Origin: Nymphaea colorata
Lineage: Eukaryota > Streptophyta > Magnoliopsida > Nymphaeales > Nymphaeaceae
Length of the DNA stretch: 64,000 bases
Direction of reading: 5' to 3'
Assembly: GCF_008831285.2 (NCBI RefSeq)
Contig: NC_045142.1
Coordinates: 4,843,501-4,907,500, forward strand
The notes beneath the pieces are model-generated. The model was not told the origin of the DNA. It saw only the letters and a list, made by a program, of their open reading frames with translations, and searched no databases. The position numbers and the translations under genes are program-made. Below are positions 42,701 to 54,057 of this stretch, in pieces; positions within the stretch are counted from its first letter, which is position 1; each line of letters starts with the position of its first letter.

Positions 42701-45700
42701 AGAGAGAGAGAGAGATACCATCATTTTCGTTGGTTCCTTTTTCAAGTCCGGTCTTGAGTTGAAAAAGTTCCATGGCGTTGAGGATGGGAGGAAGGGATGC
42801 ATCTGGCGTGTTGACCAAGGAAATTTTCGATCCAGCAGTCAGTCTCCGACCACGGTGATTGTAGTTACTCCTATATGACTGATAAGGTGGGATTATAGAA
42901 CCGTAGTCGTTAAGCTTTTCGCCATCAACAAGGAAATCGAAAGACCTGCTCTTATTTTGGTAAGCTGCCTCTAACACTTCGGAGAAATAGAAATTATAGT
43001 AATATGTAGCATCTTCCAAATCCGTCTCCGACGATGGGACTGTCAGAGTCGTCGCATTGCCCGACGCTGCTGTTATGGCGTGGGCTAATGCCAGTCCCGG
43101 AACATCCATGAAGTTTTTGATGAAGCTCATGTTATCTCTCGCCACCGTCACTGTGCCGTCGATCTCACCACTTGGATGCCAATAACGATCATAAGGGTCA
43201 TCAGGATACCTGCCAACAAAAGCCCGTCCATCATAATAAGATGCTCTTAATTATAACGGCTTCTTGAAAAGTTCCAATATTCAGGTTTGAATTCTGATTG
43301 GAATGCGAAAGAAAAAAAGTTATATCTGCCAAAACCTAATTTTAAAATCCGAAACAAACTCAAATATGATACTTGAGCACTCATCTGAATCTCAATTTTA
43401 AACCTAATGCAGTTGACTTTCAAAGTGGGCATTGTAAGGCCATTGGATGTTGAATATTTACTTTTGAGACTGAATCTCTTAATTAAGTATTATTTTTTTG
43501 ATATTCGATCTTTTCAAAACAGTTCGGCCGGATATTCAATCCAAAATGGATAGATTAGCATATCTGAGCATAGGTTCCTCATCGAACTTTTGTAGAAGAA
43601 AAGGATTTATTGACAACCAGGGCTAGACTTGGATTTTCCAAGAAGCGTTATTTTATGAGAAGATTGATTCCTCTGTTTGCGTACCCGTTATGATTCTTTT
43701 TTTTCTTACTCCAACACTTTTTTTTGTCTACTCTTCATCTTCTTCCTCTTCTTCTTCTATTTATTTCTTTTTCAATCATTCTCTCCGCACTAAAATTAGT
43801 CAATCGAAAGAAATTAAAGAAAAGAATTGACAATATGATCCTACGTACACGAACACAATATATATAAAAGCGAATTTTAGTGCCACTAAAACGACAGCAT
43901 GAACGGTATCATTTATTTCCCTTTTAATTTTGGATGTGTTAAAATGAACATTAAAAAGAAATAAATGAACTTCAAAGTCAACAATATATATATATATATA
44001 TATATAACTAAGGATGACTCTAGTTATCTAAAATTACTCAGTCAGCTAACAAAAACCGTTCATCTAAAATAGATGAAAGTTAAAGAAAAACAAAGAGAAA
44101 TTAATTAACATTTTAAACTTTTTTTTTTACTTTTTCATAATCCTATACTATCCTCCTGAATGGATTCTAACATAATTCAAACTATCTATGGTGCAAAAGA
44201 GAAAGGGCCAGGTGCTGCCTGAGATTGCGGAGCTGTCAGGTGTTGCTAGACGATGCACCACCATTGGACGGCACCTGGGAGGGGAGAGAGCCACTGGACA
44301 GTGGCGGAGGAAGGAATCCACCTTCCCTCCTCCCTCCCAGGTGTTGTCCAGCGGCGGGGTATAATTCCCCCAATGCTCCCCAGCCTGACTGGTGGATGAG
44401 AAGGATAGGGAAGGGAGATTTTCTCCTTGGCCAGATAGGGAAGGGAGATTTTCTCCTTCGCCAGGTGGAGGTGGAGCGAAGGAGGGGCCGGTGGGGGGTG
44501 AAAAGGTTGGTTGGAAAAAAATAATTAAAATAACAAAAATAAATAAACAAAAGTACAGAAAAGGTAGCTTATTTTATTTTTTTATATGCCTCAGGATGTA
44601 AACCAAAACGTAGAATCATGGTTCTCTTTCTCACTTACATACACCCATACACACGCACATATATATATATATATTACTTTACTCAATGACAAATAACTCA
44701 ATGACGCTAATTTGTTAAAAGCCAAATACAACTTTGATATATATGTGTATGCGTATATGTGTTTGTGGTGGTTTTTATATTCAAATGAAAACATCCACAA
44801 AGTGGTCTGCCTCATATCCTATCTTTCTCTTAAACGATTTTAGTTTGGATGCTACATTGAGTTTTATATATATATATATATATATATAACTCAATGTAGC
44901 ATCCAGTTTGTACCATAAGACAATTCCCATCTTTAGCTGAGCATAAAATAGCAATTTAGTTATGTACGAAACATAACAGCCGAGAGTACACAATTGTCAA
45001 AACCCTATATATATGACATCGAAGGTGAAACGTATTTTTCTAGTTATGATGTTAATAAAGTGGTTAGTCCAATGTGAAAATCGGTTTGCAAACCGAATCC
45101 TTGAATCTGCCGATTCATTGATTCAGCAGAACTGGCTGTGAATTGGCAAAAACATCAGAAGTGGTTCAGAGGAGACATGAAAAAGTATACAAAAGCTCGC
45201 TAAAAAAATACGAAGTTTTCAGTTTATCTAAAAAGCACGTTACAGTTAATCGAGCTAATTCAGGCCAATTCCGATCTTTTTTTTTTTGGCTTCAAAACCT
45301 TACGTAATATGAAGAGCAAATTAAGAAGTATGAAAAGACTTTTTCTGAACATTTTACTTCGGGCTTATGTACACCGAACTGATTATATGAAATGCTTAGT
45401 ATATATAAAAAAAAAAATTGTGTACCAGATCCGAGCAATCTTTTTGTGTAAGGTTGAAAGAAAAAGTAGTAAAACAGTTGAAAGTCTAACATTTCGTCTT
45501 ACCTAACAAAGTCTTCAGATCCGAAGGCTTTCCTCTTCCAGAGTAGAAGAACGTCTTCTGTGCCATCCGTTTCATACATGCCCTGCTCAAATTCCCTAAT
45601 TACAAGGGCGGAGATGAAGGGTATCTGGTCGGCAGATGTCTGAGCAACACAGACGCTGATGTTGTCTCTCTTGGGTGCATATATTACTTCATAATAATAG

Positions 45701-46389
45701 GACTTGCTGGATGAAGTCTCCACGGTCGCCCAAAGGTTGCCATCAAATTGAAGATCGAAGGATGGCGGCGATGACTTCCCATCGTAGTTGCCGTAGAAGA
45801 AGTGTGCTCGAACCATGTGTTTCCTTCCCGTCGCCACGCCTGGTATCAAGTAGCAGCTCTTCTTTTGGGAGGGAAAGTAACGGAGGGTCTGGTGTTCTTG
45901 GGCGTATGTATTGGTAACCTGGACCCTCGCAGTTTGGCCTGTGTTAATATAACCGTCGTCGCCGACCCATTTCATGCCCAGGCTGTCATTGCGCGTACCC
46001 GTTGCTCCACAATCGATGTTCAAGAACACTAAAAAAAAAAAAACAAGAAACTCACCAGTTATGATGTATGAAGTGCATCCTTCCGGGGTGGTTCTATAGT
46101 TCCTTGAAATCAAATTCTGCCCTTGTGTGAAAGCAAACGGTCCGCCAAAGCATGCCACTTTTGAAAAACATTAGTTACAGATAGGTAGAAGATCAAGGAG
46201 GGGAACTAAAAGCAGAAATTGTGCGGGAGTATCCATGTGGATCAATCTCGTGTGGATTTCTTCATTAATGAAGAAACAAAAGAAACCCAAGGTGAGGTCA
46301 TGAGAACACTTACGTTTATCAGCACTAATGGCATAAAAAAAATGGAGGCCAATGCATAAGCTAAAAAGGAGCATGGAGGTTGCTGCCAT
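39792..46389 (-). CDS. G4: malectin-like/LRR receptor-like protein, intact, no kinase
   Basis: Eight exons: 46389-46314, 46028-45503, 43209-42719, 41414-41282, 41191-41123, 41030-40959, 40255-40184, 39921-39792. All introns are GT-AG, phases fit and the frame is open for 522 residues. Residues 1-25 are a signal peptide (MAATSMLLFSLCIGLHFF), about 26-364 the malectin-like domain (SIDCG start, RYPDDPYDRYWHP, LPPILNAMELF), 365-408 the linker with SWAGDPCLPPG, 409-479 three LRRs (LSNNSLSGHIPEFLG is the clearest), 480-522 NPSPSPTNG then MKPIIVGVPVGSVILLHMLVG and TAG. No cytoplasmic part follows the hydrophobic end, which fits a GPI signal (candidate attachment residues N/G in SPTNGVRN) or a bare membrane tail. 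By family knowledge such ectodomains act in cell-surface perception with a kinase partner; partner and ligand are unknown. I chose the ATG at 46389 because it aligns with the sister genes. Confidence 0.88.
43985..44006. repeat. (TA)n microsatellite in G4 intron 2
   Basis: Short TA run at the place matching the longer runs of G1 and G3. Confidence 0.7.
44200..44520. other. GC-rich island in G4 intron 2
   Basis: About 320 bp clearly richer in G+C than the surrounding intron and absent from the matching introns of G1-G3. It contains a tandem duplication of about 30 bp around agatagggaagggagatttt (44413-44465). Open frames on both strands look incidental. It is probably an insertion of unknown type. 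Confidence 0.45.
44847..44904. repeat. Long palindrome in G4 intron 2
   Basis: ggatgctacattgagtt (44847-44863) and its exact inverse complement (44888-44904) flank a TA run, so about 58 bp can fold into one nearly perfect hairpin. Flanking similarity is imperfect. Its shape resembles a tiny MITE or the (TA)-cored element in G1. Confidence 0.7.
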
Positions 46390-48000
46390 CTTCAAAGGAT
46401 ACTCTATCGATACAAGCGGTTTCCACGCTCAGAAGCAGAACCAACCTTTCTTTGTGCGTTAACTTGGCAATGAGAGCCTATATGTAAATAGGGATGTCAA
46501 TAAATACTCTTGGATAAACTGCAGTTAAAAAAAAAAAAAGGTTGGATAGAATTTGATTTTAAGTGTGACATCTGATTGGATTTGGACTTGATTAAATGTC
46601 CGATCAGATTGGAATTCGGAGCTGCAGGTTTAGTCTTAAATAAACACCCTGTCCACACATTTTGAAAGTTGGATCTTAAGATTGTAATCTGAGTGTAATA
46701 ATTAGATTAGTATCAAATTCGGATTCAGATATGCTATAGAAATTTTGTTTTATTTATATTTAAATTCAAATTCGAATCTAAATCTGTAAATAGATTAAGA
46801 GTACATTGGATTCAACTCGAATCCATCGACATCCCTCACTATAAAGAAATCAGATTAACGATTCAACTCGTACGTTTAAGGACTATTCATCCTTCTATTA
46901 TTGTAGTCTTCTAGTTACATGTTCAAAATATCAAGACATAAGCATGTAACTAGAAGACTTTGATTTGGGAAGAGATGGAAGAGTTCAATCAACCAATCTA
47001 ACTCTGTGTAGATCCCGTTATGTTCATCGACATTTTGTTTCTTAAGTAATATCTATTTCTTTAAGAACTTATCGAAGTAGTGCTCATATTATTCCTGATT
47101 TCTTTTACTTCCATGAAGTTAATTTGATGAATAATTTCCAAACTCATAACTCCAAAAATTCACTGTGAGTGGCCGAAGAGTATTTTTAAAAATTTCACAT
47201 GGACTAAACTATGTTTTTCTATACTTTTACTGGGCCACATTACGAGGTTTAAAAAATTGTAGTTAATTACTAAATTTTGTTTTTCAAAAATATGAAGGGA
47301 CTGAAAAATATAATCGAGGTTGTTTTCTTGCTCAACACACTTCAACGTGACGGTGAAGGTGAGGTTGTGTAGACGTAGAAGAAGATTGTTGCATTATTGG
47401 ATACACCAGACAAAGGAAGGTGCTGTCTATTTGAGAACTAGCTTTTTGTTTGTGCATGTGGACTTTCAAGGTCTTGTATTCTCGTGGGACAAGGGTTGCA
47501 AAGAAACTTGGGCTCTCTGCCATCCCGTGGATCTCCCGGCTCACTGGGATGGTCTTCTACTCTTCCTCATCGCTGTTAATGCCACTGATGCGATTGTTTT
47601 GTCCCTTTTTTTTAACGATGACGAGAGCTTAGCAAAGAATTTCAGGGCAACGAATGGACACCCATCTGGCAGAACTACAGACGGGGAACAGGGCAACAAG
47701 CTCGTGTTTGACGGGGGGAGGAGATGCATTAATCACTTGGAAGAGTATTGATGCGGAGGTGACATTGACGTCGTCCCGTCGACCACGTTAGGCGTGTAGA
47801 GTCCATCAGGAGACGATCTTCTCGCTGCCGAGAGAGACAACTGACAACTCCATCTCTTTTGACGTGGAGAGGAAATACATTAATCGCTTAAAAAAAAAAC
47901 ATATATACGTATATACAATTTCTTGTATATTTGATTAACTATTTTATATTGTATATGCATATATAACTTTTACATATAATTATTTTAACTTTTTTGAAGA
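46390..48000. other. Upstream region of G4, no gene seen
   Basis: Diverged counterpart of the G1 upstream region: 46975-47110 resembles 5870-6000, and 47270-47660 resembles 6190-6480. A plus-strand frame at 47320-47751 covers the shared segment but is not kept in the other copies. A remnant of block A lies near 47750-47850. Confidence 0.4.
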
Positions 48001-49203
48001 TGATGAAGGGGTCCCTTTTGTCCTTTTCAAGAGGGCTGTCCTATTTCTTTTTTAAGAATTAAGGGAGAAGAAGAAAGATTGTTTTTATTCAGAAAAAAAA
48101 AAACAGCCAACAAACCTTTCTAAGTTGAAGAAGATACCCAAACTGTAACTACGGAAAGCCAACTTGGTTGTATAGACTGTACAAGTAATTCCAAATGAGA
48201 AAAGTTATCTTTGGAGTTTATGCAAGTAATTCCCCACATGTTACCCACACTTACTTGGATCACTACTCAAACTTTATGGAAACAATAAGGCGCCTGAGTT
48301 TTAGTATCGAATTAATTATAGGTCCAGCGCTTTCCATTTTCTTAGAAACTGATGATGTATAATATGAAATCTACCGCAAGTCTGGATAAGATGGGAATGA
48401 TCTAATGACGCTCCTAGTCCATCCATCAACAGCAGTACTCCGACGTGCCATCGTTTTATGTTTCGTTCATTAATATAATGCCCATTAGAAATCAAACTTT
48501 CTTTATCACTTCGCTAATCGTTACCATTAACCGCCATTGTTCCCATTTCTTTAAAGCAATCGAATTGATTACTAGAAACCCTTTAAAATCTTTGCTTGTG
48601 AAGTGCGATCAGAAGCAAGCGATGGGAAAACAAACTCTAACAAACCAAGTCATATACCATGTCAGAACTACATCTACACCCGCATTCCAACTGAGCGTGG
48701 GTGTAACTGTTATTTTTTAAGCACCCATGTGACATAGTTATTCAGGTATATTATAAATGAGTTGCGCAGGGCGAAGCTAAGCGTGGCCGTGGCTCTGGTT
48801 CAAGCATTTGATCCTGAGCCTAGGCTACCGCACAGACCAAGCCTGCTGCTGTGTTACAAGTTGAAACTTGACTGCACCTCTGACATATTTGGCATGACGC
48901 TCACCCTTATTGGATTGTTGTCTCAGATATAGACCTGGCTAAGGCCGGCTCTGGGCTTCCTAGATAGCCGAGCCTTGAGTGGCTGATAGCTTAGAGGTTT
49001 CATGCTGGAGTAGCCAAGTATGTTGCTTAGGGCACCTTGGGACGAAAGCAAGGTTGTTGAGGGATAACAGGCATCTAGCCAGGTGGGTGGAAAAGGTCGA
49101 GGATTGAAGACTTAGATGATAGCAATATAAATGAAAAATGGAATATGACACCAAATATAATAAGGAAAAGCAAGCAGAATGCAATAAACTAACTTCTAAC
49201 CTA

Positions 49204-49234
<31 letters not shown>

Positions 49235-49425
49235 ATCAATCCAATTTTTTTTAAAGTCTATATTCACCATCTTTCTAATATTTTATGAAAAATTTACAAC
49301 AAATTTCAAGGATTTTCAGCCTCAAACACTTTCATTTCTTTTGATTTTAATCAATTTCTTCTTTGATTTGACTGTCAACTCTATTTGGGACTTATTTTTT
49401 ATAATTTCGAACTTTAGACACAAAG
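48001..49425. other. Unassigned DNA left of the inverted repeat block
   Basis: No gene, LTR or terminal repeat recognised. 48770-49090 is GC-richer and without counterpart elsewhere in the window. A (TA)n run lies at 49209-49233. Confidence 0.35.
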
Positions 49426-49429
49426 CACA

Positions 49430-50060
49430 ACCCTAACCTAGACTTATTTTATAATTGAAATCTGGATCTACTCCAAAACCTCATTCAAAGACCTAAAATA
49501 GAACCCTAGATCTAAATCTGGATGCAAATTCCAGCATCATATCCAAACAAATCCTGAGATCCAATCCAAATTTCAGTTCTATATCGTAAATAGAACCTCT
49601 AGATCGATATCTGAATCCAAATTCGAGCTCCAGATCCAAAACAGATCTCTAAGTCCGATAAAAATCCAAACATCAGCTCCAGATCTACATCCAATTTTGA
49701 GCCTTGAATCCAATTTAGATCTGATCCACATTGATCCAAAATTCTTAATCTAGATCCAAATTTAGATCTAATTTTATGTTTTTACCTTAATCTAGATCCA
49801 AATTTGAATTCAGATCTAAATCTGAATTTCAAATCTAAATCTGAATTTCAGATCCTAATTGGAGATCTAAAACAAAATATGTTATTCTAAATCAGTTCTA
49901 AACTTTTGATCCAGATCCAGCTTAAAATTTGAGGCCCGGATCCATTTTTAGATCCAAATCCATCTTTGATATTCAAACCAATTCATGCATCGATTTGCAG
50001 CTTCAAAATTCTAAATTCAACTTGCCTTGGTATTTGGATCTAGTTTCACATCCAAATCCA
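49430..50060. repeat. TTTGGAT-type repeat block in opposite orientation
   Basis: Imperfect units such as agatccaaatctg and tagatccaaattt are the inverse complement of the repeats at 8640-9660 and its counterparts. This is the only copy in the window in this orientation. Confidence 0.55.
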
Positions 50061-50279
50061 AGTCATAAACCCTTCTAGGCTTTAGCGTGGAGGCGTTATG
50101 GTCATTTTTCACATACCATTGATTTTCGGTCTGAATTTTTCATAATTCCCCTAATTTTCTCACAGATTTCCTTGAATTTCTTAAAATACCACTGATTTTA
50201 AAAATAGCCTTGAGTTACTAAGAAAATGCCTTAATTTTTTCTAAATATCATTTTTTAAAAAAAATACCTTTATGAAAAT

Positions 50280-50720
50280 ACTAAAAAAAACCCCTCCAAG
50301 AGCTGCCGCTGACACATGGCAGGCTGAACCAAGCATGGCAAGGCTCTGTGGGGCCGTACCTGGCCCGACCAAGCTAGTCCTGCACCGGGCGAGGTGTGAG
50401 GGCAGGTTAGTCTGATTTGGTTGCCGAAGCAACAGGAGACAGACTAAGGGGTTTAACCGAGGACTTCTCGGCAAGGAGAGAAGGAGTAAGCCCGGTCCAC
50501 TCTCGGGCAACGCCGTATGGAACCGAGGAGATCGGTGCGGCGGTACGCTTCTGGAATAGGTGGGTGGTTGGTTCTCGTCTCGCGCTGGTGAGACCGCGGC
50601 CTGAGAGGCAAGGTGGCGTGGCGGGGTCGAGTGACGGTAAAGAGCAAACGATGGGGAGACTGGGATGGGTTGCAGGGTGGTTAGCGTAGTCATGATTAAT
50701 CAGTAGAGCTTGTTTAAGTG
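50280..50720. other. GC-rich unassigned segment
   Basis: About 440 bp of high G+C in AT-rich surroundings, with long incidental frames on both strands and no recognisable domain. A transposon remnant is likely but unproven. Confidence 0.3.
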
Positions 50721-51374
50721 ACACAGTTTTGGTGTAAGCACGGTATATAAATTTAAAGTCATAATAATTTAAAGTTAATACATTATAATAATTTTTTTCA
50801 TAAGGTTGGCGTGGACAGTGGCCCAGGCCAGCCAACAAGTAGCTCCGCTGGTGGGGCGGATGATGGTCGGCATGGCAGGAGGAGCTAAATCTGAAAGGTT
50901 CATAGCGCCAACCGTTGGTGCTCCAGTTGGCTCAATGGTAGAATAGAGTTTTGACTTAGCGCCCGATGTTGCTGGTCACATGCTCATAACGATGGTCCTG
51001 CTCAGAAGGGCAAGGGGTTGTCTCGCTGCTGGCTCCATCCATTTCAGGAGCCTTCTTTCATTGGGAGGAAGGGATGCATCTGGTGTGTTGACCAAGGAAA
51101 CCTTCGATCCAGCAGTCAGACTACGACCATGATTATAGTCGGTCACATATGTCCCATAAGGAGGGATTATTGGATCGTCGTTCCGCTTGATGCCATCAAC
51201 CATGAAGTCGAATGACCTGCATTGAAAATCAAAGAGCCTCAAACCAGTTACAGCTAAATAACACCGCATTATTCCTGTTACCAAACGCTCTTTAAGAGGG
51301 TCGGGTCCATATGGTCGGTTGCTTACAAGGAACTTGTTGAGAAATATGTATGTGAGGTCCACAAGCAAGCAGAC

Positions 51375-52190
51375 TCAAGAAAGTTCTCTCATGATGAGCT
51401 GCCCGTCAAGAGAATCAGGTTGTTACGCTGTTAGTGGAAAGAGTCAAATCAGCTTTTACCTTGTTCGTCCATCAAAAATTGACAACCACCTATTGTTGAC
51501 AACGTTTATAATTCATTGTAAAAGGGCAAATAAGTACTTACGGCAGATTCATTCATTTTTTCTGTTTTACTTGATTGTATAATATACCTCTGTAAGTCGT
51601 TCATTTCTAATTGAAAAAACAATTACACTTCTCCTAAGCATCTGTTCTCTTCCTGTTTTATCTCAGCCTGTTCTGTTTTCCTCTGTTTTTTTGTTCTGCA
51701 TCTCTGCAAAACTCTAGTCTTGAGACTTTATCAGAACTAAATCGTCGCACCCAAAAGAAAAAAAAGGCATAAAGATGGCGGTGGATCTGTTAGAGGCGCG
51801 AAGTTTGGTGTGTGACAATATTGTGTGGAAATGTTCTTGAAGTAGGACGGGTCGGTGGATGCTTCCTGTGCGTTGAAGCCTGAAGGAGGGACTGGTTGTG
51901 AGGAAGTTCCTGTATGGTCAGGATGTGCAGGTTGGTAGAGGGATGGAGGTAAAGTGGCCTATGCTCTCTTCTCTTGTAAATCGATGCAGGTGAGGATCTG
52001 CTTTTTGTGAAATCTAACTTTTTTTTTTTGAAATTGGGTGCGAAGCTGGTTAGCTGGTGAACGCATCGGTGTGCCAGTTCAGATTGCAGATCATCATATG
52101 CGGAATATCCGTGTTGGTGACGATTTTCTTTCTTGTGAATCCATCTCCTGGATGATTTATTAGGAGACTATTCTTGGTGTTAGGTAAGGC
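51375..52190. other. Unassigned DNA in former G5 intron 2
   Basis: No coding region supported; the segment 51775-52180 is GC-richer and may be a transposon remnant. Confidence 0.3.
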
Positions 52191-52194
52191 TGCA

Positions 52195-52588
52195 GACGTG
52201 CCCAATCTGAGTCAGTTCCACTCGACTGATCAACTAAAAAAACTCGAGCTCGGCTTGAACTCGAGTAAGCTGAGCTTGATACATCGACTAGCGTTCCTTA
52301 ATTCGTTTCTGTTAAGTTTACATTGTGTCTTTTTACTCGTTCAATTCGATTAACGCATTTAGTTGTTACTCGTTTAACTATTGTCACATTATATTTCAAC
52401 AATATTCAATACGTAATCGGATCTAGTGGAGTTGAGTCGAGCTTAAATGAGTTGAGTTTGTATAACTCAAAATCAACTTGTTTAACTTTTCTTGCATACA
52501 TTTGGACTCGATCTCCACTCGAGTTGAATCAAGTTTTGATGGACAAGTTTAAGTCAAGCGAGCTTGCTAGACTCGCTGTGCAGCTTTA
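52195..52588. mobile_element. hAT-like MITE in G5
   Basis: 394 bp with ends TAAGGCTGCAGACG and CGCTGTGCAGCTTTA (inverted). Flanks gtgttagg and gtgttaaa agree at 6 of 8 positions. The CTCGAG/GAGCTC-rich subterminal sequence is like the elements at 1623 and 58465, but this one is more diverged. Confidence 0.65.
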
Positions 52589-54057
52589 GTGTTAAAGGCC
52601 TTGCAATATTATGCCCTCTCATTTTAAATAATAACGTATTCTTTTGTTCTTTCTTCAATATACAAAGACCACCCAGCCGACTTTCATAAAGCAAAGATGA
52701 AAATACTTTCTAAAAATACCCTTCAGGGAAAATGCCTCACCCCAAGTAAGTTTAACCCTTGAGAGCCTTGGTGTTATACCGGCATATGCACAACAATTAA
52801 AAAAAAAAGATACAAAAAATTAATGTAGTGGAGTATATATATGTGTATTCCGTAAAAAGTTAAAATTAAAGTAAAATGTAATATAAATAAATATAGTACA
52901 TTTAATGACCAATCACCGATAGAAAAAGAATGAAAAATGTGTTACAGGTAAGCTAAATCAGGTGAATATAACTCATTTGAATCGGCTCCATCCAAAAATT
53001 ACCCAGCATATCCCCATATGTTATGCTGTATTGGTAAAGGGGACCTAATTAACTAAGTATGCACGTGACTTTTGTATCTATCAAACACTGTAAATCAAGC
53101 TTAAGCATGGATATGTGCGCTTCAACAAACTTTTGTGCATGAGTGCAAAATGACCAGGTGCCCCTCTTATGCTAAAGCTAAAGGCCTTTACATAAGAAGG
53201 CAAAAAAGCTGGGATAAAAATGTGAATTTCTAAAATGTCTATTTTCAAACGACAACAAAGTTCACGTATACATCTTTTCATCTTACCTGACAAAGTCCTT
53301 CGCTCCGAAGGCCGCCCTGTTCCTTTTCTGTGCCATTCGTTTCATACATGCCCGTCTCCAGTTCCCTAACCACGAGAGTGAAGATGAAGGGTATCTGGTC
53401 AGGCGACGTCCAAGCAACACAGACGCTGATCTTGTTTTTGTTGGGCGCATATATTACTTCACGATAGTAGGACTCGCTGGATGAAGTGACGACGTCCACC
53501 CAATAGTTGCCATCGAATTGAAGATCGAAGGATGGCGACGATGACTTCCCATCGTAGTTGCCGTAGAAGAAGGATGCTCGAACCATGTGTTTCCTTCCCG
53601 TCGCCACGCCTGGGATGACGTAGCAACTCTTCTTTTGGGCGGAAAAGTAACGGAGGCTGTTGAACTCTGGGTCGTATCCACCACGATTCCGGACTTGGGT
53701 AGCTTCCCTTGTCTTGATGTAACCGTCGTCGACGACCCAATTGATGCCCAACCGGTCGGTGTGGTTGGCAGTTCCTCCACAGTCAATGCTCAAGAACACT
53801 GAAGGAAATTAACAAAGGAAACTCACCAGTTAAGCTCCCAATTGAAGGTTGTGCTTCTTGTTGTTACTGGAGCAGGGGTAACTAAGAGCACTAATTATGC
53901 CTACGCTGCCTGTGGATATGTGTGTTATTCCTTGATTGACGGATAATGAAAACTAGCCGGAGGTGAGATCATGAGAACGCTTACGTTTATCAGCAAATCC
54001 GGAGAAAATTTGGATCCCAACGCATAAGCAGGCAAGAAGGACCAGGTATGTTGCCAT

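Larger units (their letters stand above)
51062..54057 (-). pseudogene. G5: degenerate malectin-like gene fragment
   Basis: Exon 1 (54057-53985, MATYLVLLACLCVGIQIF) and exon 2 (53798-53287) keep good splice sites. Exon 2 has lost 14 nt net near its end: the part encoding DVLLLWKRK in G4 is replaced by a shorter sequence near 53320, shifting the frame. Only a middle piece of exon 3 remains (51218-51062, CRSFDFMVDG to TPDASLPP). The exon start with RYPDDPYDRYW, the GDPC exon and all LRR exons are absent. Exon 2 is closest to that of G4. A hAT-like MITE sits in the former intron 2. Confidence 0.8.

Noticed and set aside
50915-50995. tRNA-like head with gttggctcaatggtagaatag
   Set aside because: It resembles an A box, but no B box or acceptor stem follows at tRNA spacing; it may be a SINE fragment but cannot be supported.
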